NCBI GenBank assembly: GCA_937981555.1
Contig: CALJOK010000074.1
Span: 1 to 64,000 of the forward strand
Source: an uncultured Saprospiraceae bacterium
Lineage (GTDB): Bacteria; Bacteroidota; Bacteroidia; Chitinophagales; Saprospiraceae
Direction of reading: 5' to 3'
DNA: 64,000 nt
Made by a program: the position numbers and the translations under genes. Numbering within the stretch: the stretch's first letter is position 1; each line of letters opens with the position of its first letter. Shown piece by piece: positions 36,960 to 46,149 of the stretch. Below the pieces are notes generated by a model, which was given only the letters and a program-made list of their open reading frames with translations, did not search any database and had not been told where the DNA came from.

Positions 36960-38507
36960 TTATTTTTTGACCTCTTGCTCCATTCTAATTTCTATAAACT
37001 CAGCGGGTCTAACAAGAGCTACTAAAACAGAAACCTTCATTTTTCCGTCTAAAATATCACTAGAAGTCATTGTTGATCCCAAGCCAATTCGAACGCTATA
37101 AGCATCTCTCGAACTTGCTCCTGCTAATGCACCTTGTCTAAATTGCTCCTCTAAAAAATCATTGATGATCTTCTCCGCATGTTCCCAAGTAGTTGGAGTG
37201 TTAGGAGCGGTATTGAAATCCGCTAACGCATTTTTTATAGATGCTTCAATCATTGAGATTGTTCTTCGAACATTAATATATCGCCATTCCAAACTATTGC
37301 CATCTAAAGTTCTAGCCCCCCAAATTAATGTCCCTTGTCCAACAAAAAAACGAATGGCATTGATAGATTTTCCATTAGGAGTAACATTCAAATCTTCCTG
37401 CTCATTAGTAGAAATATCTATAGTGGGTTTGATCACAGAGTTTAAAGTAATATTTGCTGGTGCTTTCCATACTCCTCTTGATGCATCCGTTACCTGATAA
37501 ATGGCTGCTAGCATACTTGCAGTAGGTAATTGGTTGGCATGCCCATTCATTTGTTGAATTAACTCCTTATAAGTAGGAATATTAAAGGCTAAAAAAGTTT
37601 GGTGCAAATCTTTTTTATTTTGTAAAGTCATTGCTTCAGGAGTTACATCCTGGAAGAATTCTTTAAATATTTTTTCAACTTCATCTTGTTCATCGGGAGA
37701 CATCTTTTCAGTAATTAGTCGAACTAAATCATTGAACTCGTTTTCTAAATTTAGGTAACTAAATTGTTCGGTAGAGAAAATGGTTGTCTGAACCCATGGA
37801 TAATAAGCGGCAGCATATTTAAGGTGTTGGTTGCCGATATTTGTTCTAAATTTTTCCACATCAACTTCCATCGTTTCCTTATCAAAACCATCATGCAAAT
37901 CAAAAATGGCAAACCTATTTACTAAGGAAGAGCAATGTTGCAAAACCGTTTTATACACGTCATAACAATTAGTGGCATCAAGACTCAATGCATCTGGAAC
38001 GATAACCAAAGTCGGGGCAGTCTCCTTGGCAAGTACCCCATCATTCTTAAAGGGAGCCTTCAAAGCATTGGCGCTAACAGTATCTGTAATTTTACCTACA
38101 GAGAGGATATAGCATGCTCCTCCTCCATTAGCAAAAAAAGATTTTAAACTTTCATATAAATAATAACGATTACCTTTTATTTGAATCATTTCAGAGTTAA
38201 TGGTAGTCGTAGACAAAAATTCAAAGGTCGGAAGCTGCGCTGCGCCAAAATATTTTTCATATTCAGCCATCGAATTTACCTTTTTTAAAACCTTGGTAAA
38301 AGATTCCCCTTCATATTCATCCTTTTCGGTGTAACCTACAAATACTGGAATTGCGGAAGCAACGGCTTGAATACTAGTCGGAAGTATTTGATGGGTAGAT
38401 GGTATTTCCATAGGAATAGTTTCTTCTTGAGAAGGTTGAACTTTTTTAGTACAAGAAAAGCATAAAATCAATATTAAACATTGTTGCAATCTTAGAATTA
38501 TCTTCAT
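36960..38507 (-). CDS. contractile-tail sheath homologue with a lipoprotein signal peptide
   Basis: The 515-residue protein matches tail sheath proteins of extracellular contractile injection systems and phages along its length. AIPVFVGYTEKD is in the N-terminal domain, then ACYILSVGKI, APTLVIVPDA, LKYAAAYYPWVQTT and RGVWKAPANITLNSVI. The C-terminal sheath domain is WGARTLDG, WRYINVRRTISMIEASI, FRQGALAG and VRPAEFIEIRM. Unlike a normal sheath, it begins with a signal peptide ending CLILILCFSC (Cys19), so it should be exported and lipid-anchored. No tube, baseplate, spike or ATPase gene is nearby. A TATTTTTG promoter-like element lies just upstream. The sheath call is firm; its role is unknown. 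Confidence 0.85.
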   Translation of the reverse strand: MKIILRLQQCLILILCFSCTKKVQPSQEETIPMEIPSTHQILPTSIQAVASAIPVFVGYTEKDEYEGESFTKVLKKVNSMAEYEKYFGAAQLPTFEFLSTTTINSEMIQIKGNRYYLYESLKSFFANGGGACYILSVGKITDTVSANALKAPFKNDGVLAKETAPTLVIVPDALSLDATNCYDVYKTVLQHCSSLVNRFAIFDLHDGFDKETMEVDVEKFRTNIGNQHLKYAAAYYPWVQTTIFSTEQFSYLNLENEFNDLVRLITEKMSPDEQDEVEKIFKEFFQDVTPEAMTLQNKKDLHQTFLAFNIPTYKELIQQMNGHANQLPTASMLAAIYQVTDASRGVWKAPANITLNSVIKPTIDISTNEQEDLNVTPNGKSINAIRFFVGQGTLIWGARTLDGNSLEWRYINVRRTISMIEASIKNALADFNTAPNTPTTWEHAEKIINDFLEEQFRQGALAGASSRDAYSVRIGLGSTMTSSDILDGKMKVSVLVALVRPAEFIEIRMEQEVKK

Positions 38508-38600
38508 TATTTTTTCTTACAAAAATACGATTTTTAAAGTAAATCGAATACGATAGACCAACTAGGAGTCATGAACGGGTATACATCATTGTGGCAGTAT

Positions 38601-39407
38601 TTATTTTTTCACAACGATTTTTTTGTAATATAAATTTCCTTCACAAAATATCTCAAGAATATATATTCCAGATTCCTCTAATTTAAACTTTACCTTTTGA
38701 AATGGTTCAATTGAAAAATCTAATTGTTGTTTTAACTTTCCGTCAATCGAATAAATGTTGACGATACTAATTGCCGTATAAAAATAATCATTTCTAAGAT
38801 TGATTTCCTCTCCATTAGAAGGGTTCGGATAGACTATAAAATTATCAGAATTACATCTGTAATTGTTTAATTCTTTTTCCGAAAAGCTACATGATTCCAA
38901 TCTTGATTCAAAAATTTCTAAAGGATATTCATTTATTATTTCGTTTTCTGAGATCGAACCTCTAACAATATCATCTTCTATTTTCAACTTTATCATGGTG
39001 CACAATAACATTCCATAACTCCAATATTTATCTTGCTCTAAATCAGGATCTATAGCTTCGTAGCCTACCGGATTATCTGAATAGGTCAATCCTAGTCCAA
39101 GATAAATTTCTGATTCGGCCTGGAATCGATAAGGGTTTACTTTACAATCAGATTCACTTGCCCCACCAAATAATTTTAAAGTATCAGTTACTCCTACATC
39201 ATCTCTAAATATTTCTAAAACTTCAATGTACACCGCAATGTTTTGTTCCGAATACTCTTTGTGACCTAAAACTTTTCCTTTTATGAAAATCTTTACTTCA
39301 CTTGAATCTGAGAGGTAATCACAGTAGTATATTCTTTCACAGGAACAACTATATAAAATTGATATTTTAAATAAGAACAGTCCTAAAATAATTAATTGTT
39401 TTTTCAT
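38601..39407 (-). CDS. exported TIMP/NTR-like protein with T9SS sorting domain
   Basis: Starting seven codons inside the longest frame gives a good signal peptide (MKKQLIILGLFLFKISILYS). The mature protein begins CSCERIYYC. A netrin/TIMP-like pattern follows (VKIFIKGKVLGHKEY, VYIEVLEIFRDD, SESDCKVNPYRFQAESEIYL). The C-terminal 75 residues form a type A T9SS sorting domain: VYPNPSNGEEINL, IYSIDGKL, GIYILEI and the basic end KKIVVKK. It is thus secreted or surface-attached through T9SS. The NTR assignment is by pattern only. Confidence 0.7.
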   Translation of the reverse strand: MKKQLIILGLFLFKISILYSCSCERIYYCDYLSDSSEVKIFIKGKVLGHKEYSEQNIAVYIEVLEIFRDDVGVTDTLKLFGGASESDCKVNPYRFQAESEIYLGLGLTYSDNPVGYEAIDPDLEQDKYWSYGMLLCTMIKLKIEDDIVRGSISENEIINEYPLEIFESRLESCSFSEKELNNYRCNSDNFIVYPNPSNGEEINLRNDYFYTAISIVNIYSIDGKLKQQLDFSIEPFQKVKFKLEESGIYILEIFCEGNLYYKKIVVKK

Positions 39408-39494
39408 TAGCTTATTTTTTGTTTTCACTTTTCATATTTCTATGTTTAAGTTGAAAAGTGTCAATCTACTTTCAGGACGGCTCCCTAACCTTTT

Positions 39495-40208
39495 TTATTC
39501 TATTTCTAGTCTCGATATTTTGAATTCAAATCCTTTACTAATTTCAATTTCCGCCAAACCAATAATCATTCTCTCATTAGATGGAAATATGGTTTCTAAA
39601 TCTGTTTCAATAATTGATTTCCCTATTCTATCGCAAAATTCTGATTTGTATTTTATCAAGAATTCGCCTTTGTCAAATTTTTCAAATCCTCTCTCTCTCC
39701 TCCTTTTGATTTTTATGGGAAAATTGAATTCGTTATCAAATATTGCTTCAAAGTTTTTTTCTTTTAACAGACTCTGAATTTTAGATAAATATTCTTTTGC
39801 TTGGAAAAACAACTCATCTTGAATTTCACCTTTTAGTATTTCAGGTTCTTGAACTTCTTCAAAATACTCAAGTAATTTTTTCACTTCGCTGAAAGAATAT
39901 ACAGAATTAATCTCACCAGTTGTTAATATTTTATTTAGCTTGATGAATTCTAAAGTTTTTTTTGATGGTTTTCCTATTTCTTCTAATTTCAACTTTGTCA
40001 AGAATTTAAAGTAAACTGGTTTTGTTTTTAACAATCCTGATTTATGTATTCCTCTGACCCACAATTTTTGATGAAATCTATATTGGCTATTATAAAAATG
40101 AGACAATACAACTTCCGTTTTTGGCAAAAAATGAGGCGAACCTTTTCTTAATAAATTTTGATTTCCATAAAAGACATATTCTTTTATTTTTCCTTTTACT
40201 ATGTACAT
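39495..40208 (-). CDS. hypothetical protein
   Basis: The 237-residue soluble protein is charged and has no signal peptide. No family is recognised. It starts MYIVKGKIKEYVFYGNQNLL and contains a helical middle (VKKLLEYFEEVQEPEIL) and a basic patch (KIKRRRERGFEKFDKGE). It lies three bases after the methyltransferase gene, so it is translated from the same mRNA and may work with it. Confidence 0.65.
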   Translation of the reverse strand: MYIVKGKIKEYVFYGNQNLLRKGSPHFLPKTEVVLSHFYNSQYRFHQKLWVRGIHKSGLLKTKPVYFKFLTKLKLEEIGKPSKKTLEFIKLNKILTTGEINSVYSFSEVKKLLEYFEEVQEPEILKGEIQDELFFQAKEYLSKIQSLLKEKNFEAIFDNEFNFPIKIKRRRERGFEKFDKGEFLIKYKSEFCDRIGKSIIETDLETIFPSNERMIIGLAEIEISKGFEFKISRLEIE

Positions 40209-40211
40209 TTT

Positions 40212-40979
40212 TTATTTATTTGCAATCACCAACATTTCAAAATCTTTGGTTGTTAATTTATCTCCTCTGGAAAACTGTCCAAGCTTTGCCCCGAATATTT
40301 CAATCTTTTGATAACCCAACGATTTTAGCAACCAAGTAATTTCTGAAGGGATATAAAATCTTTGATTACATTTTATTTTCTTTTTGTTTCCTGAATCATC
40401 TTCAAACTCGATTTCAAAATAATCTCTAAATGTCATCAAATTAAAATTGTTGTTATGGAACTGTGCATTATCTTTTTCTTTATCCTTTGCAAATTCATTT
40501 GTTGAATTAAAAATAGGAAACAATCCATTTAAAGTGGTAAATATTATTTTACCATTTGATTTGATTGATTGGGAAATACTTTTTAAAATTTCAAAATTTT
40601 CTTCATCTGTTTCCATTAAAGGAAATCCTCCTTCACACATCATAATTGCAATCTCAAATTCGTCATGGAAAGGAATTTCTCTTGCGTCTCCTACTAAAAA
40701 TTGAATCTCAAGATTTTCAGATTCAGCCTTTTCTTTTGCTCTTTGTATTTGAGATTCTGATAAGTCAATTCCGGTTACTGAATATCCTCTTTTTGTAAGT
40801 TCGATTGCATGTCTTCCTGTACCACATCCAACGTCAATTATTTTCAAGTCTTTATTAAAGGCCAATTCACTTTCTATAAAATCACATTCCCCAATTGTTC
40901 CTTTGACAAATCTTTCATTGTCATAATTTTTTGCCGAATTTTCAAATAGAGTTTCGTACCATCTTTTCATTTCGTGCAT
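40212..40979 (-). CDS. class I SAM-dependent methyltransferase
   Basis: The 255-residue enzyme has motif I KIIDVGCGTGRHAIELTKRG, then SVTGIDLSESQIQRAKEKA, the motif II-type VGDAREIPFHDEFEIAIMM, and a C-terminal IFTTLNGLFP segment. Small-molecule methyltransferases of this kind are common, and the substrate cannot be read. It is the middle gene of a tight three-gene minus-strand operon with gaps of 6 and 3 bases. Confidence 0.88.
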   Translation of the reverse strand: MHEMKRWYETLFENSAKNYDNERFVKGTIGECDFIESELAFNKDLKIIDVGCGTGRHAIELTKRGYSVTGIDLSESQIQRAKEKAESENLEIQFLVGDAREIPFHDEFEIAIMMCEGGFPLMETDEENFEILKSISQSIKSNGKIIFTTLNGLFPIFNSTNEFAKDKEKDNAQFHNNNFNLMTFRDYFEIEFEDDSGNKKKIKCNQRFYIPSEITWLLKSLGYQKIEIFGAKLGQFSRGDKLTTKDFEMLVIANK

Positions 40980-40985
40980 CGTTTT

Positions 40986-41648
40986 TTATTTTTTTATATA
41001 AAATGGCATACTAAGACCGTCATCATGAATATTATATGAAAAGAATCCACCACTTCGAAGTTTAATGTTTTCAAATAACCCTAAATCGTCAGCATCCTTA
41101 AAAGATTCATAAAACACAAAATTACAGATAGCATAAATATAGTCCCATATCTCTTTTGCTCCAGATTTAGGGTCTTCATAACTTATAAGATTGTGATATT
41201 TTTCATCTTCAAATTTTCCATAATCTATAGCTTCGGTAGTTTCAAAAGGCCCTAATATTAGTCCCTCTCCAGCCTCCCAATCAAATTTATAATCGTATCC
41301 CATATCATAATTTTCAATTGATAGTTGGTATTCCTTCATGTCATAAATTCCATAAGAATATGCGTGAGAGTGTTCACTTGATTGTTCATGGTATTCAAAA
41401 TAAATCATATCATAGTCACTAATATTTCCTTTTGAATTGTATTTTACCCATTCCTCAATTAATTTATTTTTTAATCTATCATCTACATTTTTTTTAAATT
41501 GCTTCAAATCATAATTAAGTAATCTCTGTTTCACTTCCATTACTTCAGGATAGGCTGAATCAATTTGTTCAAGCATTTCCTTACTTTGCTCTAAGTGATT
41601 TGACCAACGATGCAAAAGTGTTTTATTCAGTTCATTTATTTCAGTCAT
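40986..41648 (-). CDS. hypothetical acidic protein
   Basis: The 220-residue soluble protein has an N-terminal helical part (LHRWSNHLEQSKEMLEQID) and a very acidic, tyrosine-rich middle (DYDMIYFEYHEQSSEHSHAY, YDMGYDYKFDWEAGE). No family is recognised. It is first in the operon with the methyltransferase. Proteins of this composition occur among immunity or sensor proteins, but there is no specific evidence here. Confidence 0.65.
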   Translation of the reverse strand: MTEINELNKTLLHRWSNHLEQSKEMLEQIDSAYPEVMEVKQRLLNYDLKQFKKNVDDRLKNKLIEEWVKYNSKGNISDYDMIYFEYHEQSSEHSHAYSYGIYDMKEYQLSIENYDMGYDYKFDWEAGEGLILGPFETTEAIDYGKFEDEKYHNLISYEDPKSGAKEIWDYIYAICNFVFYESFKDADDLGLFENIKLRSGGFFSYNIHDDGLSMPFYIKK

Positions 41649-41763
41649 AATTTATTTTTATTTAACGGCCAACTTCTCGTGTATATGGTATTTTCACTTT
41701 TTGTTGGGCAGGAACATTATTCACATTGTTAGCCTTTGATTATTTATCATTTTGTTTTATGAG

Positions 41764-41955
41764 TTAATAGGTGTTTGTACTTAAAATCAGAATGTTGTGA
41801 TAACTACTTTCTTCTACTAGAATGTCATCACTATCTGGCTCAGTTTTTCCTTTGGATATAGAATATCCTCCCCCGTTTTGATTCCAACATCGCGACATCT
41901 AAACTTTACGGTTTTTTTTAGGTATAAATCTAATTCCCATATACTTGTTCTATAT
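41764..41955 (-). pseudogene. possible decayed coding remnant in a 307-base gap
   Basis: Between the two neighbouring genes no intact frame is present. On the minus strand a protein-like stretch (RTSIWELDLYLKKTVKFRCR then DVGIKTGEDILYPKEKLSQ) runs to a TAG at 41817. The adjacent frame continues with DSDDILVEESSYHNILILST to a TAA at 41764. This is what a frameshifted gene end would look like. The rest of the gap (41649-41763) shows nothing clear. Confidence 0.35.
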
Positions 41956-42492
41956 TCAAGCTTTTAACCTGTCTTTAAAATCATTTAAATTTTCCCGATT
42001 ATTTCCGAAAGAAGATAATGCTCTTAAATTATCAGGATTACAGATACTATTAATCAATATAAAACTTTCTTCATTTATAATAGTTATTCTTTCATTCTGA
42101 CTTAGAAAAAAAATCACTTCTGATTCAGCAACTATAAAAGCATTTCCTTTGCTAACTATTTTCCAGTCTAAATTTTTAAGATGTTCTTCAATCACTTTAT
42201 GAAAATGAGACTGAGGAATTTTAATATCCAATTTAGAAAATGTTAAACTTATGTACTTGGTAAAGAAAATAAGAATTGCAAAAAATAAACAGAAATATCC
42301 TAATTCAAATTCTTCTTTGAATATCAAATAAAAGGATTCCGTTCCAAACGTCTTTCCTTCTATTTTTCGATAAAATTCAAAAAAGAAAAAGAGCAATAAT
42401 AAAATTGCAGGAGCATAAAATGATAATGATTCTCCAATTCCTAATTCCTTTCTTTGGGTCTTGATTGCTTTAGAAATTTCTTCTGGAGACAT
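41956..42492 (-). CDS. hypothetical protein with two membrane helices
   Basis: Starting at the internal Met of MSPEEISKAIKTQRKELG gives a 178-residue protein. Two hydrophobic helices follow (SFYAPAILLLLFFFFEFYRK and LGYFCLFFAILIFFTKYISL), then a soluble C-terminal domain of about 90 residues. The frame stays open to 42621, but the extra 43 residues are basic and unlike a natural N-terminus. No family is recognised; the fold resembles small membrane proteins of unknown function common in this phylum. Confidence 0.6.
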   Translation of the reverse strand: MSPEEISKAIKTQRKELGIGESLSFYAPAILLLLFFFFEFYRKIEGKTFGTESFYLIFKEEFELGYFCLFFAILIFFTKYISLTFSKLDIKIPQSHFHKVIEEHLKNLDWKIVSKGNAFIVAESEVIFFLSQNERITIINEESFILINSICNPDNLRALSSFGNNRENLNDFKDRLKA

Positions 42493-42638
42493 TAAAATTC
42501 GTTTTTTATTTGATAATAAAAACGATGAATTATATTTAATCTTTTTATCATTCGTTTTATTTGAAAGGATGATTTTCTTTTTTACTACTTGCATATAACA
42601 GCTTCTAGTAAAATGGAGCATGAGCGCATATTACCCTT

Positions 42639-43502
42639 TTAACCTTTGTTCTCACCAATACTATTGTATTCTTTTAGTATTTTTTTTTCTGTACGATGAA
42701 TCATTTTCCCAGGTATGAATTCAAAATATTTTTTAGTCTCCTGATCTTTATATTTGTATTTGTTCCTATCTATTTCTAAAACCTCTTGGGGATAACTTGA
42801 GTTATCAATTGTTACTCTCTGAATATATTTTTTACCATTAACTTTTTGAATTAGCTTAAAAGTTTCTCCAGTATAGACTCTTTTAATAGAGTCTCCATTA
42901 AGTAAATATGTTTTACTTATATCTTCAGATTTCCATATTGAGATAGAAACTGTTTCTATTTCATCTAAAGAATCTATTGACATTTTTGTTTCAATAATAT
43001 CGCTAATGGGTATGTTTTGATTGGTATTTACATTGCAGATTTCGAATAATTCCTTTAGTGGCATTGATAGATATTTTTCATCATCATACTTTTCGGCATA
43101 AAGAAAATAAATATGATAGGTTCTTAAATCAGTTTCATTTATTTCTCTAGCCATAAATCCTTTATGAATTATCGGAAAGGATATTCTGCTTAACGCCCTA
43201 TGATTATTATGCTTCCATACTAACCAACCGACAGAAGATACATCTCCATAATCCTTCTTCTTGGGGTACCCGAATTTGTTTGTAAAATAAGAAATTGATA
43301 TTAGGTGTTCATAATCGAGTTTATGATTCGCTCTTCTTCCTCGATACTTTTGATCTTCATCATATATTCTTTTTAAATACTTTTTCATACTTGATATGTC
43401 AGAAAGTTTTTCGACCTCTCTTTTTAGTTTTAATGTATCAACTTCTTGAGAAATACTTAAAAAGGGAATAAGTAGTATTAAAATTGTAAATCTTATTTTC
43501 AT
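42639..43502 (-). CDS. exported hypothetical protein, possibly DUF6624-like
   Basis: The 287-residue protein has a signal peptide (FTILILLIPFLSISQ). The mature start LKRIYDEDQKYRGRR, with DQ and R residues, is followed by a GYPKKKDYGDVSSVGW and HNNHRALSRISFPIIHKG arrangement. This recalls the DQ-R / G-P / H pattern of the DUF6624 family, which is a tentative match. The C-terminal half is strand-rich and unrecognised. Function unknown. Confidence 0.6.
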   Translation of the reverse strand: MKIRFTILILLIPFLSISQEVDTLKLKREVEKLSDISSMKKYLKRIYDEDQKYRGRRANHKLDYEHLISISYFTNKFGYPKKKDYGDVSSVGWLVWKHNNHRALSRISFPIIHKGFMAREINETDLRTYHIYFLYAEKYDDEKYLSMPLKELFEICNVNTNQNIPISDIIETKMSIDSLDEIETVSISIWKSEDISKTYLLNGDSIKRVYTGETFKLIQKVNGKKYIQRVTIDNSSYPQEVLEIDRNKYKYKDQETKKYFEFIPGKMIHRTEKKILKEYNSIGENKG

Positions 43503-43788
43503 TTATTTTATTTTTCATGTCCTGAAATAGTTTTACATTTCTCAGATTAATAAATCTGAAAAATTAGTTTTTAGAAAGATACTCTTAAGTTTTATTTTTT
43601 CAAAAAAAAGTCTTTAAGCTTATACGGGACTTTGTTATCCATACCTTTCTTTCCCTTCCTACTTCTTTAATTTTCCTAATAGTACTTTAACATAATAGTT
43701 AATTTATTGTTATTTAGATTCAATGTTTACATGGAAGATGTTTTTACTCTTAATTTTAGTCAATTAAACTTCACTAAAATCAAATAAT

Positions 43789-44454
43789 ATGAAACCTCAA
43801 TTTTTGTTCTTCCTTTTACTTTTTATTTCTTGTTCCAATGATGATCTTCAATTAGATCTTGGACAAGTATCGATTGATAAAATAGTATCGAACGATAAAA
43901 TCAAACCAACTAATCTAGATTATACTATAAGTTTCAACTTAGATTATTCGAACGAGTATTGCTATCTATTATATAGAACGGTCTCAAATGCTCCAAATTC
44001 TTTTAAACATGTTGAGGTTGATAGCAATGATTTGATTGATGTAGAAATAATTGAAAAGGGATTAGTAAGTGAATTAAAATCATCTGAATTAAATCCAAAT
44101 TATAAAGAATTAATTTTCAGGTATGATTATTCAACCAAGAAGTCCCCCCTTGAAGCTAATTCCTCTAAAGTTGTGGTTAATAAGATCTTTAATATAGATA
44201 ACCCAATCACAATTCATAAGCTAATTCATCCTCAAGATAAAATTACTACAGCTCAAGATATAGGTCTAATTGTATACAAATTTCCTCCTAGCAAAGTATA
44301 TTCGAAACTTGAATATTTTCCTAATATAGAACAGTACAAACAACAAATTAAATTACATGATTTTAATGCTCCATCTTTTTTTAAGAGTAAAGAATACCTT
44401 CTGCATTTGGTATCTGGATATAGAACAAACATTCGATTTGAGGAATATCTTTAA
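43789..44454 (+). CDS. lipoprotein of unknown function
   Basis: The 221-residue protein has a short lipoprotein signal ending LFISC (Cys15), then the SNDDLQLDLG start that is common in Bacteroidota lipoproteins. The mature part has no recognised domain. It is the only plus-strand gene among the surrounding minus-strand hypothetical genes and is followed by a hairpin terminator. Confidence 0.65.
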   Translation: MKPQFLFFLLLFISCSNDDLQLDLGQVSIDKIVSNDKIKPTNLDYTISFNLDYSNEYCYLLYRTVSNAPNSFKHVEVDSNDLIDVEIIEKGLVSELKSSELNPNYKELIFRYDYSTKKSPLEANSSKVVVNKIFNIDNPITIHKLIHPQDKITTAQDIGLIVYKFPPSKVYSKLEYFPNIEQYKQQIKLHDFNAPSFFKSKEYLLHLVSGYRTNIRFEEYL

Positions 44455-44548
44455 TGTTTAATTATTTATCAAAGCAAAATCGATTTTTTCTAAAGGACTT
44501 ATTTATTGGTTTGCTTTAGCTCAATGAAATTCAACGTATCAATTATAC

Positions 44549-44600
44549 GCATCGTCCAACAATGGGAGTCATTGCTTGGACGCTGCTTTATTTTTTTTTT
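44549..44600 (+). terminator. intrinsic terminator with imperfect long stem
   Basis: GCATCGTCCAACAATG (44549-44564) pairs with CATTGCTTGGACGCTGC (44570-44586), with one bulge and one mismatch, followed by TTTATTTTTTTTTT. It ends the lipoprotein gene. The stem with an extra base superficially recalls an attC site, but a lone copy with a T-run is better explained as a terminator. Confidence 0.75.
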
Positions 44601-44602
44601 AA

Positions 44603-45091
44603 TTACCAAATTTTCCACCATGGTTTTCCACCATCCTCTTTTTTATCGTCTTTAAAATCTTCGGGTATTTCTCCGTCAAAGTTCATATAGTTTTTTACTG
44701 CAATTTCGGTGTAATGATATACATTATCTTCTTCCCCATTTTGGATTCTTTTCATTACTCTGTGAGCTGGAAACATTTCAATTCCATTTGCCGAGACTAA
44801 TTTGATATTTATCTCTCCTTGTGGATCATTGTCATCTGTCACCCATTTTGTAGCTTTTGTATTTCTAATTACCACTTCTCCGATATAAGAACTAATGGCA
44901 AATAACTTCCCACCTAATCCATTTGCAAATAATCCGTCAGGCTTAGGTTGTCCATCTTCAAATTGTTCTAGTCAAACTGTTTCAATGTGTTCCACACTTT
45001 TTACAGAATAATCCAATTCTTTGTCAATTGCTTTAAATGCTTTTACAAGCCAATTCGCAGATTTTATAATGTCTTTTTTCAAAGATGCCAT
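44603..45091 (-). pseudogene. hypothetical gene interrupted by an in-frame TGA
   Basis: An ATG at 45091 opens MASLKKDIIKSANWLVKAFK and runs 39 codons to a TGA at 44974-44972. The same frame then continues without break (LEQFEDGQPKPDGLFANGLG) through VIRNTKATKWVTDDNDPQGE to a stop after KPWWKIW. The whole is a 162-residue protein with one nonsense codon. The 90-residue open part alone would start mid-protein. No frameshift is needed, so a single base change (or a sequencing error) explains it. The family is unknown. Confidence 0.75.
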
Positions 45092-45282
45092 TCGTTAGAT
45101 TTTGATGTTAAAAAAAATTAGTTTTTGATTTGATTCGAAAATAATCTATTGCTGCGAATTTGCAGTTTCCTTTTTTCAGTTTATCTTCTCATAATACCTA
45201 TTGCATTATTATTTAAAATTATTTTTAGAGAGATTTTCATATTTTCTTTTTTAATGAAGTTTACCTTCGAATTGGAGTATTG

Positions 45283-46116
45283 TTAGTGAATAGTTTTTTT
45301 CATTTTTAATTGATAATTCATTTTCTTTAAAACAAGGTGCAATTCTTCGTTATTCAGCTTTTCGATTTCGAAGGATAAAATTTGTTTATCATCAATATCG
45401 ATTAATAAAAAATCATTTTTAACAATCTTCCAAATTCCTTTTTTCATATTTAAATAATGACCTTGAATCTTATCGTGGTAAATCATAAACTCTTCATAGT
45501 CTCCTTCAACTCCAACTTCTTTATCTTCATTCATAGATAAAGTACTACAACTATACTGATTACTTTCAAATTTTTGAACGAACGTAAAATCATTTTTAAG
45601 TATTAATTTAAAAACCTTATGACAACTATCTAATTCAATTCCTATTCCTTGAGCAACAATCTTATCAATGTGCCATTCTGTATTCATTAGTATATCATTT
45701 TGTCTGAAGTCATATTTTTTTCTACTTGCCCCTTCCCTATTTATCGTAAAGGCAATTGTATCATTTAAATAAATTCCTTGTTTGTCAAAGACCGGATATT
45801 TAAAGTCAATGTATTTTTTATTCTTTTTATTGGTTGAGGTATCAAAAGTAATCTGACTATTAACTAGTACTCCATCAAATGAACCTTGTAAAATATTATT
45901 TATGTACTTTGGTCTTGTCCATTGACAATTAACTACTATTTCTTTTTTATGCAATTCAATTTTGGAACTGATTATTGGCTTTAGATTTTTATCGAATGTT
46001 TCCATTTCATTTAGAATCAACTTAGTCAAAATACTATCTACCCAAATTGTATTTTTTTGGGTGAATCCTATTTTCCCTAAAAGAATTAATATTAATATGA
46101 GAAGTATTTTTTTCAC
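45283..46116 (-). CDS. exported hypothetical protein, lipocalin-like C-terminus
   Basis: The 277-residue protein has a signal peptide (ILLILILILLGKIGFTQ). Residues about 150-270 read as a lipocalin-like or META-like beta barrel: NTEWHIDKIVAQ, FKLILKNDFTFVQKFE, GHYLNMKKGIWKIVKND, LLIDIDDKQILSFEIEKL. The first half is unrecognised. Such proteins often bind small hydrophobic ligands, but this is only pattern-based. It lies 33 bases downstream of the next hypothetical gene and is probably co-transcribed with it. Confidence 0.6.
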   Translation of the reverse strand: MKKILLILILILLGKIGFTQKNTIWVDSILTKLILNEMETFDKNLKPIISSKIELHKKEIVVNCQWTRPKYINNILQGSFDGVLVNSQITFDTSTNKKNKKYIDFKYPVFDKQGIYLNDTIAFTINREGASRKKYDFRQNDILMNTEWHIDKIVAQGIGIELDSCHKVFKLILKNDFTFVQKFESNQYSCSTLSMNEDKEVGVEGDYEEFMIYHDKIQGHYLNMKKGIWKIVKNDFLLIDIDDKQILSFEIEKLNNEELHLVLKKMNYQLKMKKTIH

Positions 46117-46149
46117 TTTTTTTCTTTATGATTACATCTTTTATATAAA

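Noticed and set aside
36960-38507. A prophage or full contractile injection system.
   Set aside because: Only the sheath homologue is present; neighbouring genes on both sides show no tail, baseplate, capsid or lysis functions.
44972-44974. Selenocysteine at the in-frame TGA.
   Set aside because: No SECIS-like hairpin is visible just downstream, and the surrounding residues do not resemble a redox site.
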